Below are positions 22,743 to 33,344 of a DNA stretch of 64,000 bases, in pieces (positions within the stretch are counted from its first letter, which is position 1; every line of letters starts with the position of its first letter). Below the pieces are notes generated by a model. It was not told where the DNA came from, did no database searches, and saw only the letters and a list, made by a program, of their open reading frames with translations. The translations under genes and the position numbers were made by a program. Source of the DNA: Botryosphaeria dothidea (lineage: Eukaryota; Ascomycota; Dothideomycetes; Botryosphaeriales; Botryosphaeriaceae); contig WWBZ02000010.1 of NCBI GenBank assembly GCA_011503125.2, positions 62,001 through 126,000 on the forward strand, given 5' to 3'.

Positions 22743-22754
22743 CGGGCTCATAAC
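22743..22754 (-). other. Copia A primer-binding site, initiator-tRNA anticodon-loop type
   Basis: The plus strand reads CGGGCTCATAAC directly next to the LTR, matching the anticodon stem-loop of eukaryotic initiator tRNA-Met (CAT anticodon). Drosophila copia and yeast Ty5 use this half-tRNA priming. The same site, with G-to-A changes, follows the 5' LTRs at 33584 and 43246. Confidence 0.75.
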
Positions 22755-23004
22755 TGTTGGATTTTTTAGTGAAGAGTTGTGAGGTCAGAAAAGAGAGTAG
22801 ATTCTGCCTGTCTCCTGAGAGGGAGGTCGGTAGGCTTGCTTATATACATAAAAGAGTGTTTGGATAACCGAGGAGAATAGAAGCCGATGTTGATATCCGA
22901 AGCTTGTGAATATGAGGAGTAGTGAGGAGGTGGCAAATGAAGATGTTGATCTTGATACCTAAAAGAATGTGACGCCTGAGGCAGTAAGGTAAAATAGTCT
23001 GACA
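22755..23004 (-). repeat. Copia A 5' LTR
   Basis: 250 bp; TG...CA ends; a TATATA-containing stretch inside. Followed on the right by target duplication TATAC at 23005-23009. Confidence 0.95.
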
Positions 23005-23255
23005 TATACAGTAGTATCCCGGCCGGCTACGAAGTTCTGAGGGCTGTGAAACCGTGTTGAGCGGTCATGCAAGGCAGTCAGAGGAAAGGGCAGCAGGCCT
23101 CACCTCCCTGTTATGCAGCAAGATTTCCCCTATATGTCTCAGAGGATCACTCAGCTCAGCAGAGATCATGCACTGTTAAGGCTCTACAGGCCTGTAACGG
23201 ACGAGAAAACTATACAACAAAGATTTCATATTTCACACTGGAATCGACAAGGAAA

Positions 23256-23634
23256 GCGGGGCAGGTAACGCGCTATTGTCAAAGAACTCATCAAAATAAA
23301 GGATCCAGTTAGTGAAAAACATCGATCGATACGACAGATGCGGAATGGTCTATGGGCTTTGCATAAGATTGGTATTTATCCAATGGACATAGCTCCACGG
23401 AACTACCGTGGCGGCCTTCTCGTGGATCTTGGTCAGTCATGGACTCCGCCTCATGTCTTCTATAGCATTTTCCCTAATTGGCAACGAGACGCTGAGTTAG
23501 AATCTGGTCTTTCCTTATTCGATGATATGATTAGATACCTAAAGTTTCGTACTAAATTTAGGGCTGAGATCCCTAGACGTACCGTTAGGACTCGATCAAG
23601 CATCTCGGAGGGCGAGCAAAGATTCTACTTGTAG
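23256..23634 (+). pseudogene. FTA2-like (Sim4 kinetochore subunit family) kinase-fold fragment
   Basis: An open stretch reads AIVKELIKIKDPVSEKHRSI, then LWALHKIGIYPMDIAPRNYR, then GGLLVDLGQSWTPP. This resembles the catalytic-loop region of the fungal FTA2/kinase-like family (H/Y-x-x-D-x-x-P-R-N-Y-R-G, then LVDL). Only the C-terminal lobe is visible, and a stop precedes it. The copia A insertion lies about 250 bp upstream and may have separated it from its N-terminus, though I cannot identify that part to the left of the element. Role unknown. Confidence 0.45.
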
Positions 23635-25873
23635 TTTCTTTTCAAATATTCAAAAAGTTCAATTCTTCTCTACTAAGATATGTAGGACTGAATGGGATAG
23701 TGTAACGGTTTAGGCATCACTTAGGCATACGGTGGCAATTTAGGCACCTACCTGCTACCCAACCTGCTCCGTACTCCCTACTTACTACCCAATGTCTACC
23801 TAATATCTACCCAACTTCTACCCAATTTGTACCCAACAGTCATGTATTTAAGCCACAATAGTTACTACCTTCAGAAATCAGAGTCTTCTACATCTTCGTT
23901 TTCTCTCCCTAGGCACGCAAGGATATGCTGCGCATTTTAGCCCAGTTATCTACCAAAACTGGAACAGATAGGAACGATCTATTCAGGCTGGAAGCTCTCT
24001 ATATACATAAGAACCGTATATGCATTATCGTGTCTTTCAACCATTGCTGCCTTGACTCATTTCTCAGCATAAATCTTTTACTGCTTAATAGTACGAAGGT
24101 TCCGACTAGCGCTACACTATCTCTAGACTCACACAAGAACGATACGCCATCTTTCATGGTTTACACGCGGGGGTTTCTATTAGTACCAGTTCGGTAGAGC
24201 GCATAAAGAAGCAGAGCTATAACATAAAAGTAGCTGCATCCATAATTAGGTCACTTAAAATGTTAGAACATGGAGTTAACGCCGTACGTACTCTACCTAG
24301 CCAACTTCAGGCACCCCTGAGGCGCTTTTGCGATATAACATTTGACCCCCATCCCATGCAACCGCAAGCCACTATCACATTTCACAAAGAAAGGGTATGA
24401 TTCCTCATGCATGATTAAAACGTGATTTCATCTCGCTGAACCCCGTACATGAACTAATTCCGTAAGACCTTTGGCATACCCGTTATATTGTATCCGCCGC
24501 GGCCCTGCTCAGTAGACAGTAATCCAAACTTCAGAAAAATCAGCGTGTCATGATTGCACGGTATTTTGGGACTACTAAGCGAGTTTCTCATGATCTAGAG
24601 CTACAAATAAGTATAACGGGATAGTAGTCTTTAGGATGACGAGCTATTGGAAGGATACGGAAGTAACGTGCACTGCACAAACTCTATGCCCTTAATACAC
24701 TCCCTCCACCGAAGGAATGGACCCCATGCTAACGAGGAGTTCTTGCACAATCGGATAATGCTCCGGAATGCACGCTGAAACCTGTTAGCGCTAAGTGGCT
24801 TTGCCACGTCGCTCCAGTCTTTGCAACTTATTGTGGTGGACTAAGCTGCCGTGGCCCACTCAAAGGATCGCGCCTGACCTGTGGGCTAAGGCTACGGGCA
24901 AATACATGTTGGGAACTCACGCCATGTATGTCAAGCAACGACCTTCTTAACAACATAGCGTGCACAGAAGCCCGTGGCCTCTTGGAAACGCATAACTAAA
25001 TTTACTTGTAGAAGCGCTGTCGTGACGTAGCAATTTGAGAACGGGTTACTCAAGGTTACATGTGAAGCAGGAGAGGGGGGAAATTCGGAAATAGCATGCA
25101 GTCATTCGCAAATTAATGATTTAGTTACTGAAGCAGCACTTCATTCATATTCCTGAGCGCGGCACAAGCCTCTTGGAAGCTTCATGTGAAAGTGGAACAG
25201 CGGGTTTCCAATAGTGATACTGCGTGATGAATAGTTACAGAAGCTAGCTTGGAGCTCAACACTGCTGGTCATGCATGACTACGAAGTTACTGACCTTTCT
25301 AACGGCTCTCAGTAAACAACACACAACACTCCTTCCGGAATGATCATCGCATTGTCTCTACTGCGACGGGATTCTCCGACATCTATTGCTTGGCCCCATC
25401 ACCCCATCTGAGACAAGAACCTAGAGCTGATTTAAGCAGTGACATGGGCCCATACTCTGAAAATCACGGCTGGAAGCAAAATTTGTGGATACTTGTCCAT
25501 TCCTCCCATTCTCGATCGTTAGAATCCGAAGATAAGCCGCCGAAAAGGAGGGATGCTGCAGTCGAGGCGCGCACGGAGTACGTTCACCGCACTTTACAGA
25601 TGTAACCTAAGGCGGAAGGATCAGACCGACAACAAATACGAATACTACAGGGTACCAAAGTGGAGACTGTTACAGAGTTGTGCGGAGTTGATAGCTTTGC
25701 CGGCTTTATGGCCCGAGAACCATCCAGGGACATCAGGTGCCAGTACAACATCTTGTGCTATTAATGCCCCACAAACCCGGGTTACTCAAAAGATTTCTCG
25801 ACCTAAAACTTCCCAACGTCCTATTCGCACTCCTTCGCATTATCTATCAAGAATAGAGTTCCTTAAAATTGCC
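23635..25873. other. Gene-poor region with a TACCCAA-rich low-complexity tract
   Basis: At about 23742-23835 the motif TACCCAA/TACCTA recurs every 9-14 bp. The rest has short ORFs only. The 3' end (25553-25873) is open in frame with the next gene but reads as low-quality protein, so I treat it as 5' UTR or an upstream exon. Confidence 0.4.
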
Positions 25874-27622
25874 ATGGCTACAGCAGCGCATCCTTCAGGG
25901 CAGTGGTCCATCATCTCTCCATGGGAAACCACACTCATCGAATGCCGGCGCATCAAGAATCACCCGTCGGATGAACTTGAGTTTGTGTTTAGGCGCGGCG
26001 GCCAGGAGTACGTCTTCTCGGCTTATTCCGCGGACTTTCCGAACTTCCACTATGCGACGCAGCTCGGAGACGATAATATGGGAAGCGCCCTGGAACAGGC
26101 AATTTTCCAGCAGGCTATTCGAGAGCTGGATCCAGTCTTCTCAAGGGCGGCACAGCCTGAGCATGTCATGCGCCAGTTGAAAGCGGCCAGCCAAACTATC
26201 GACTTGACTTTGAAAGACGGTACTGAGGGCTCCTGCGAATTTCTGGAAAACACTGGCCGCTTCGTTGAAATCCCCTACGGAAATCCATCCCACCTACCGT
26301 TGTACAGTTGGGACCAAGTCCAAGTCATCGAGGCCTTTACAGATGGGTTCAAAGTCCAGGCTCATCCGGGTTCAATGGCCCATGCGCACTCCCATGGCGA
26401 GACCTTCGGATGTATCCTATTTAAGGACGGGAAGCTGGCAGCGGATGGGGCTTACCGTGAATATCTACAAGAGCTAGAAAAACTGAGCGAGGCTGTTTTC
26501 AGAAAAGAATTTCACGACCACGATCCTATTGCGGGCGGCGAGCATCTTGTACCGCGGCTTCGCGCTTTCCTTCGCGTGAATAAATTCAGCGAATTAATTG
26601 TAGGATTCCTTTTCCAGTGGATTGATTCATCGTCCAAAGCCGCGTGCTTACGTCAGCTTTCTCCTAACGACCTCCGAGATAGATGGGCTGGATACCTCGC
26701 GACAAGGTGCAAATACTTATTCCAAAAGTATAGGTCGCGTGGTCGTCATATCACTGCAAAGGGCCGCAAGGAGCACATCCTGGACATGCTCTGCATTTCT
26801 GTTTCGGGGCGTCCATTCATCCGGCTACCAGACCTTAGGACATACCTCGAAACATCAATCCCGGCAGGTGATGGACGTATGAAATTTAGGTTTTCACCAG
26901 ATGAGAACGACGACGATGCTGCTCTTCAGATGATTCTCACTTTTCTTCGAGACAAGACCATGCAATCTCGTCCGGTTGGCGTGGACAGATGTCTGGCTAC
27001 TTTCCAGCCGGATACTCCTTATCCCCTACGTTCAAATTCACGCAACCATTTCGAAAGCCTACCGAGTGAGGTCCTCGATATGATCCTAGACTACGCTCTT
27101 CTAAGACCAAGTGTCCACTGTACTGAATTTGGATTTTGTGCATGGCCTCCACTTGACACAGCTCTCTTTAAGACGTCCAAGGTTCTACGACGTTCTGCGC
27201 TACTTCGGTTCGTGCGCAACCCCTTCGTGGTTAAATATAGATTTCTCGGAACGTTCCTCCGGCACGTTGCTGGCATCAACGTTAGCGAAGACGACCACTT
27301 ATTGACTAATAAACCCTTCAAGAGCAACATTGAGTCCTGGGCTTCACTTCGAGACATCACTCTTCTCATATCACGAGACACGTACACGGAGGGAACCGAG
27401 CATGCGTGCAGGATGCGCTGGCTGCGGCGGCTCGGCAAGGGAGACTGCGCGCTCCCGACGCTGCCGTTAGTTATCGTGCAAGGGCACGAGTGGAAGCTGA
27501 TGTTTGCCGAGCTTGAAGACGACCTGAAGGTCAGGCTGCACCGTCATTTGAATCTGGGGACTACTAGGTCCGTTCTCGGGGTTTATCAGGTCGTGGCGTC
27601 GCTGAGGCGGTTGGCTGAATAG
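25874..27622 (+). CDS. 582-aa hypothetical protein with F-box-like LPxEV segment
   Basis: ATG at 25874 in a good context (GCCATGG) opens a 582-codon uninterrupted frame. The N-terminal half (MATAAHPSGQWSIISPWETT; then PYGNPSHLPLYSWDQVQVIE) resembles a compact globular domain that I cannot name. Residues about 400-460 contain NHFESLPSEVLDMILDYALL and FKTSKVLRRSALLRFVRNPF, the pattern of fungal F-box/2EXR-like proteins, in which LPxE/EV starts a helical module. The C-terminus is helical. No signal peptide or membrane span. An F-box reading would suggest substrate recruitment to an SCF ubiquitin ligase, but this is inference. The frame could begin further upstream (no stop back to 25553). The sequence shows no RIP. 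Confidence 0.75.
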   Translation: MATAAHPSGQWSIISPWETTLIECRRIKNHPSDELEFVFRRGGQEYVFSAYSADFPNFHYATQLGDDNMGSALEQAIFQQAIRELDPVFSRAAQPEHVMRQLKAASQTIDLTLKDGTEGSCEFLENTGRFVEIPYGNPSHLPLYSWDQVQVIEAFTDGFKVQAHPGSMAHAHSHGETFGCILFKDGKLAADGAYREYLQELEKLSEAVFRKEFHDHDPIAGGEHLVPRLRAFLRVNKFSELIVGFLFQWIDSSSKAACLRQLSPNDLRDRWAGYLATRCKYLFQKYRSRGRHITAKGRKEHILDMLCISVSGRPFIRLPDLRTYLETSIPAGDGRMKFRFSPDENDDDAALQMILTFLRDKTMQSRPVGVDRCLATFQPDTPYPLRSNSRNHFESLPSEVLDMILDYALLRPSVHCTEFGFCAWPPLDTALFKTSKVLRRSALLRFVRNPFVVKYRFLGTFLRHVAGINVSEDDHLLTNKPFKSNIESWASLRDITLLISRDTYTEGTEHACRMRWLRRLGKGDCALPTLPLVIVQGHEWKLMFAELEDDLKVRLHRHLNLGTTRSVLGVYQVVASLRRLAE

Positions 27623-28843
27623 GCGAAAGATACGTACAGACCCTGGTTCGAGAAGGAGGTTCTGTTGGGGAGATAGGTTCTGGTTTGCCAATTTCTCCGC
27701 AGGTTTTTCGAGATCGACCTCAGCGTAGTCGGCATCCAGAATACCCGCCTCAATGGATCACCGGGCATGTTAGATCAAGTTGAGCCAATCACAGTCTAAC
27801 ACGAAGGCTTCAACTATTCCATTTCGAGCAAGGTACTGTATTCATGATTAGTTCGACCACTGAAAAGCTTGTGCGGATGCATTGTCGGGCGATAGATAGC
27901 ATGAACATTGGTCTAAACCCACCCGTGTTGGATACTTCTGCGTTTGCAGCTGCGATTACTCTGGCTTTGTGCATCACATCGCAGATGGCCCAATCGTGGG
28001 TCGACAAGTCATCAAAGCGGGGTGTGTACGGCGGGTAACTGTCTGCTGAGGATCGACAAACGTGGAGGATTATTAGCCAAGCGGCGTAAGCAGACTGCCA
28101 TGACGCTCGCGGACCGCGTTGCCTTACAACTTGCGCAGTGAAACAGAATTTCTAGGGAAAAAGCTCTGGATCTTTTCAAAGTCACTGAAAAGTCTAGGTT
28201 ATTAATGGTACGCTTCATTTTCGCTCTGTTCCAGGGCCATAATCTTAGCGCTCGGAGAAGCGGCACCTTTCTTATTGGTAAAGCCGTCCAAGCCCACGAA
28301 TATGTGATATTCGCGGGGAATTTGGGAGGCGCACAGCCTATTGGACAATCGGATCGGCCAGCTGCAGTCGATCGGGAGGGATACGTCGGCAAGGCCTCTG
28401 CCATACGTAAGAGGGAGGGCTACGCATGCTTTGTCATCAGGGCCACGGAGTGAGACACTTTTCCGGTTGGCTCCAGTAGGTGTATCACGTAGTTCCTGCC
28501 GTCGTATGACCGTGGACCGTGCGAACACAACAGATCGGGGTTGGCTTACAATCATAGTAATCGTGCCTGTCTATATAAACGTAGTAGACGCGCTCGATAC
28601 TCTCAGGTAATTCAGATAGCCATCTTTCACCTCCCAAGAAACGTTCATTCTACATTACTTCCTTCTTAAGGACCTCCAGAACGTGTCTTCGATATCCGCC
28701 AGGTTAGTCGCATAGAAAGGGAACCGAACCTACAGCACGACCCTCCACTGCATCTTTCGAACCAGAACCGAACGCAAGGATTACCTGAAATCCTTTGATA
28801 TCAATCCCTCTCCATCTAAGCACCAAACCCTTGAGTAGCCGCT
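27623..28843. other. No firmly supported gene
   Basis: Several ORFs of 60-130 codons overlap here. The best is minus 28555-28202 (117 codons, start 15-20 bp after a TATATAG), but it overlaps other ORFs of equal quality and shows no family signature. Confidence 0.4.
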
Positions 28844-29842
28844 ATGTCTCCAGGTCAAGTAGCCTGGTTGGTCTTCCGAACCGCAACTGCCTTGGCTCCG
28901 GCCACTTCTACAGTGTATACGAATCATCATAGACGGAGAACTGCGGCCGCACAAGAAAGGGCAGCCAAAGCTAGTTGCGCAGCATCTGAGGAAACTGTCC
29001 GAGCACATGAAGCCAGTAGCAGATCGCGGAATGGCTTCGGAGATGATATCACATCGAGAACATTCGAGATTCCCAGCAACTCTTTCAATGCGGGTCCTGA
29101 GTTCACCGCCATCTTCGCCGTGACCGCAATTATCGGAGTCGCTCTCGTAGCGAAGGCAGTAGAAGAGCTGAAGAAGATTGGCATACACCTAGAGGGCATC
29201 AAAGACGAGTTGGGGGCTCAGACAACCGCAATAGTCCAAGGGTGGCAGACAAGGGGCTTTGGCGCTTTCATATACGAGTTCCTCAAGACGGAAATCGATG
29301 ACTATGGCGGGGATGCGTCTGTCGGGAACCACGCGTTCTACGTATACAACCCAACCTCCAGCGCTGATGTCGTTTTCAAGCAGATGGTGCGCGACCGTCC
29401 GCTACCTGCATCGTTCGGCGGATTTAGCTCTGATTTAGAGACCATCTTCCTCTTAATGTGGAGAAGCCGACAGACTCTACGGGAAACAAGGCCGAAAGAG
29501 GTCGCGGATCACATCGTATTCCACTTGCTCGTTCCGGCTAAGCGGCCTATGGCGATTATTGAACGTCTGGCTATCGACGAGGGAGTAGGGAAGCTAATTA
29601 TCAAAGGTCATAAAGATGAAGGCAACTGTTCAACTTGGTTCAACTTCATTAAAATACCTCATCAGGTGCTGCTGAAAGATATCGGGAACCTAGATACGGA
29701 TTTGGCGGAGGAACAACACTCGTTCAAGCGTTTCAGTCAGAGCGTTCAGACAGGCATAGCTTGTTGGCTAGGGGCGGCGACATCTACAATCGTTTTCCCA
29801 CCCGCAGGACCTATCTTCGTGGGGGGCTTCATACTATCTTAG
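28844..29842 (+). CDS. 332-aa hypothetical membrane protein
   Basis: ATG at 28844 (CGCTATGTC) opens a single uninterrupted exon. Residues about 85-105 form a hydrophobic segment (FTAIFAVTAIIGVALVAKAV) followed by an amphipathic helix (EELKKIGIHLEGIKDELGAQ). The middle is a soluble domain with NHAFYVYNPTSSADVVFKQM. The C-terminus ends in a second hydrophobic stretch (TSTIVFPPAGPIFVGGFILS). This could be a two-span or hairpin membrane protein. I do not recognise the family. The first 60 residues are Ala/Arg-rich and could include an organelle signal. No disabling change; codon use is like that of the 582-aa gene to its left. Confidence 0.7.
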   Translation: MSPGQVAWLVFRTATALAPATSTVYTNHHRRRTAAAQERAAKASCAASEETVRAHEASSRSRNGFGDDITSRTFEIPSNSFNAGPEFTAIFAVTAIIGVALVAKAVEELKKIGIHLEGIKDELGAQTTAIVQGWQTRGFGAFIYEFLKTEIDDYGGDASVGNHAFYVYNPTSSADVVFKQMVRDRPLPASFGGFSSDLETIFLLMWRSRQTLRETRPKEVADHIVFHLLVPAKRPMAIIERLAIDEGVGKLIIKGHKDEGNCSTWFNFIKIPHQVLLKDIGNLDTDLAEEQHSFKRFSQSVQTGIACWLGAATSTIVFPPAGPIFVGGFILS

Positions 29843-30272
29843 GCGAGCGCTGCGAAACATGGCCCAGTGGACGATGTCTGTCGATCGTTCCGATCAGCGT
29901 CACGAGTTCTAGGCCCACCTGCGAACACGATTACGACATCCGATTAAAGCCCTAGAACGAAAGTAATAGGAGGTTCACGTAGGGAACAGCGAAGAGAGGA
30001 TTTTCTTATTTCATAGCGTAGAAAAATATCGTAGACAGCATAAACAAATACAAGGGGTTCGTATTAGTCTGGCTTAGTTTATGTGTATTTGCTCGCGCGC
30101 TTCTTTCTTCGGATGATGCTCCTCTCTCGGATTCCAAATATTAACCCAAGGAGGTAGTTGTTTCGATTTTGCCCCTGACACTTTGGTACTACTCCTTTTT
30201 GACTGCGACAGGCGGGACTTTGGTGAGCAAGAAAGATATCGGTAGTAGACCGACTCAATGGGCCTGTTATAA
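29843..30272. other. No supported gene
   Basis: Spacer before the transposon-dense half of the window; short ORFs only. Confidence 0.4.
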
Positions 30273-30394
30273 TGTGAGGCAGCAAAGCCGAAATGATGGT
30301 ATTGCTTTCAACTGAAAATCTATGTACGAGGAGAAAAGGAAAGAGGGTCTAGAAAGAGAGGGCGAAGGGTAAATATACCCAGTCGCTTCGTCAA
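30273..30394 (-). mobile_element. Un-RIPed gypsy LTR fragment
   Basis: On the minus strand this 122-bp piece aligns with the 3' half of the gypsy LTR at 52924-53155 and ends CTCACA. Over its last 61 bp all ten CpA/TpG sites are intact here and all ten are TpA in the RIPed copy. The 5' half of the LTR is missing; LINE-A begins immediately to the right. Confidence 0.8.
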
Positions 30395-32274
30395 ACAGTG
30401 ACTAGGAATAGACGCCATCCATCCCAAGAGAACTCTCAAGCAGTACGCCGGAGCCGGAATACATACTTTGAGGCAATTAAAAGAGAAAAGCGGAACCACT
30501 GGAATCACTTTCTAGAGAGCAATACCCCTAAGGATATCTTTAAGGCTATGTCCTATACAAAGCCCCGAGCCTACGAAAGGATCCCTGAGATCCGGAATAG
30601 AGCTGGAGACCTTGAAGGGTCTATTAAAGGGAAGTGCTTAGCCCTACGCATAGGACTCTTTCTAGAACCCCCTAAGGCAAACCCGTTTAACTGGGCAGAG
30701 TACCAGCCCTTAGACAAGTGGGACTGGCCTAAACTAAGTAAAAGGGAGCTGGAGTATGCCTGCCTTACCCAGATAAAAGGAAAAACCCCTGGGCCAGACG
30801 CTATTACGCAGGAGATCATTACCTATGCGTATAGAGCATCCCCAGATGTCTTCTATCAAGTATTTTCTACACTACTTAAAAACGGATACCACCCCGTTTG
30901 TTGGCGAACAGCTACTGGAGCTATACTAGGGAAAGGAAAGAAGGGCACGACGGACCCAAAGTCCTACCAAATCATCTCCCTCCTTAGCTGCCTTGGCAAG
31001 GTACTAGAACGAATCATAGTAAAGAGGCTAGGCTACCTAGCTGAGACTTCTAACCTTCTCGACCCCTCCCAGATTGGGGGAAGGCTAAAGAAGTCAGCTA
31101 TAGATGCTACCCTACTCCTTATAAATAAGGTCCAAGAAAATAGACGGCTAGGCCGGAAGACCTCTATACTATTCCTTGACGTAAAGAGTGCTTTTAACCA
31201 TATAGCGGACGAACAACTCCTAGTAATTATGGCCCAAAAAGGACTCCCAGTTAATCTACTATTATGGGTAAGGTTATTTATAAGGAACCGAACGCTCGGC
31301 TGCTCCTTTAATAGAGAAATAGAAGAGTTTAGTCCGATAGAGACGGGGATCCCCTAGGGGAGCCCTATCTCTCCTATCCTCTTCCTGATCTATCTCCGCG
31401 AACTCTTCCCTAAGTTAAGGACTACCTACCTGTCAGACTAGAAAATCATGTGACATTCCGGCGGATCCGGCCGCCAGTGTAGCTGATGGATATGGTGCGA
31501 AAGGATGATCGATTGAAGAGAGAGTTGGCAGGGGTTGATATACCCAACTGCCAAGCTCTGCTCGTTAAGCGAGCTATTAGAGCTAATCTGCCAATGGTCT
31601 TGGAGATGCGAGTGAACAAAGAGAACAAAGGAAGAGTCATTCCAGGCCCATGGCCTCCACTACAGTCTATGCATTCCATCAGTAGCATAAGAGGGGCTCC
31701 CCCCACTACCCTCTACAGATAGCCAGCGACTGCACAATTAATCACTTTTCTCAAAGTTCGACACTACCTCTTATATATCGATGATATTACTTTAATTGCT
31801 AGCTCCGGTAGTTATAAACGTAATAAACGTCTGCTCGAAGAGGAGGTAAGAGAGCTTTTTAAACGAGGCAAAGAAAACCATATTAAGTTTAACCTTCGGA
31901 AGACGGAACTCATCAACTTCGGCAACAAAAAGAGGGACTCTGAGGCTTAACAAACTACAATCCAACTCTCTGATAGAAATATAGTAAAGCCAGGCCAGCT
32001 AGTCCGCTGGTTAGGAGTTTTCTTTGATCCCGGCTTAACCTTTAAAGACCACGTGTTTATAAGGATTAGCAAAGCCCGTTTAGCTTTCTAGAGATTCTTC
32101 TAACTAGCTAACATCGAACGAGGACTGTCTCCTCAAGCTACTCGCCAGCTATACCTAGTATATATTACTATAGTTGCCGACTATGGATCCGAACTCTACT
32201 GGAATAAACAGGTGCAGTTTGAGAAACAAGCATAGATACTACAGAACCTAGCCCTCCGCAAGATTCTAGGAGTG
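30395..32274 (+). mobile_element. LINE-A: 5'-truncated Tad1-like non-LTR retrotransposon
   Basis: The 319-codon ORF 30398-31357 holds the linker and fingers/palm of a reverse transcriptase: KTPGPDAITQEIITYAYRA, then DPKSYQIISLLSCLGKVLER, catalytic motif A SILFLDVKSAFNH. A stop at 31355-31357 sits in the GIP-x-GSP motif (CAG to TAG). Motif C, YIDDITLIASS, resumes in frame after 31770, beyond a roughly 330-bp insertion. Thumb sequences (VRWLGVFFDPGLTFKDHV) follow with more stops. The endonuclease half and ORF1 are missing, as in 5'-truncated LINE insertions. It ends at an LTR starting at 32275. Not functional. Confidence 0.85.
31432..31763. other. Insertion of unknown origin inside LINE-A
   Basis: Removing this segment restores the RT frame (RTTYLLYIDDI). 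CTACCT occurs at both edges (31426-31431 and 31764-31769), like a short target duplication. It contains a 78-codon ORF with no recognised family, and a restriction-site-rich stretch at 31461-31494. Confidence 0.5.
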
Positions 32275-32900
32275 TGTTACGAACCCCAGGCCTCACGTAC
32301 TTTAGTACCCCAAGGGCAGGGAGCCCGCACGGGAGAAAACACCGCAGGGACCAAGTTCCCACACGGCTAGCAGAGCCGCACCACAAGAGATCCCGCACGG
32401 GAAGGTCAGCCCCAAGGGAGTCGGCGCTTAAGGGATTAGTCACCAAGACCAAGGCCCGTACGGGAGGAAAGCCCACAAGGCACAAGGAAGCCAGCGAAGC
32501 GCCGATGAGTCAGAGAACCCGCAGGGGAACAACGCGACCAAGGGCCGTCGGTAACGCTGAACGGTTAGGCTGGCAGAATCCGGGAAACCGACAAGAGGCA
32601 CAGGGAGCGGTCAAGAGAAAGGTGGTTATCGCGTCCGTTCACAAGGTCAGAAAACGGGATCCGGAAAAGAGGGCTAAGCGCCCGCATCACGTGAGGACCC
32701 ACCTTGGATTAGGACTGATCCAAGACCCACCTTTGGATCTCTACTAATCCAACACCCACTAGATCAGAGAAGATCCAAACACCATACCAGATTGTCATAG
32801 CTCTCCTACTTGTATATAACCACACTCATTAGATAGTACTTTGACCTTCGTGGTCAACTCAAAGTTCCAATACAACCCTATGATGATGATAATGATGATG
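32275..32900 (+). mobile_element. LTR-like sequence, gypsy type, interrupting LINE-A
   Basis: Starts TGTTACGA directly after LINE-A coding sequence. It carries repeated CCCGCACGGG-like palindromic blocks at about 32321, 32391, 32455 and 32518, then TATATAACC and TTTGACCTTCGTGGTCAAC (about 32798-32876), and a GATGAT-rich tract. The latter block reappears inverted at about 60510-60600. The 3' end and a target duplication could not be fixed, so limits are approximate. Confidence 0.5.
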
Positions 32901-33344
32901 ATTCATACACCCGTCGGCCTTAGTAGACCATAGGGACAATGAGCGCTATTCTACGCTAAGCTACATTGGGATCCCGGTTTATTCAAAGCCCGGCACGTTG
33001 AATGCAAAGAAATCATTCTCCCTCCTGTTTAACAATTTGAAAATAGACAGCCAAAAGCACTAGCAGATAATACTAAATAAAACGCAGGACAAAACGAAGG
33101 AAATATAAAAATAGAGCTATCCTCCATGCACCCCTTATACTATCCCCTTCGAGACTACTTCCCGAGTACTATTAGTTCCTATAGCGGCGTAACGGCTAGT
33201 TAGAGAAGGAGTTAATTTGCCTTAAGAAGGATTAAGCTCTTAGTCTTTAGTTGCGATTAGTCTTCCCGTGGCCAGAGCAAATACCGCCGTTGCTTTAACT
33301 ACGCGTATATCTACCCGCCACTTCTCCGGTAGGCTATCCATATA
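32901..33344. other. No supported gene; transposon-derived spacer
   Basis: Between the LTR-like sequence and the copia A copy 2 LTR. ORF-poor. A 113-codon minus-strand ORF (33581-33240) runs across the copia LTR and is a by-product of it. Confidence 0.4.

Larger units (their letters stand above)
17622..23004 (-). mobile_element. Copia A: complete Ty1/copia LTR retrotransposon, 5383 bp
   Basis: Two 250-bp LTRs (17622-17871 and 22755-23004) in which I find no difference; 5-bp target duplication TATAC at 17617-17621 and 23005-23009. Termini on the minus strand are TGTCAGAC...TCCAACA. The primer-binding site abuts the 5' LTR at 22754-22743 and a purine-rich tract (GAAGGGGGTG) abuts the 3' LTR. 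The internal region encodes gag, protease, integrase, reverse transcriptase and RNase H in copia order. Identical LTRs indicate recent insertion. Confidence 0.95.

Noticed and set aside
22766..23005. 79-codon ORF
   Set aside because: Lies entirely in the copia A 5' LTR and is duplicated in the 3' LTR; no coding role expected.
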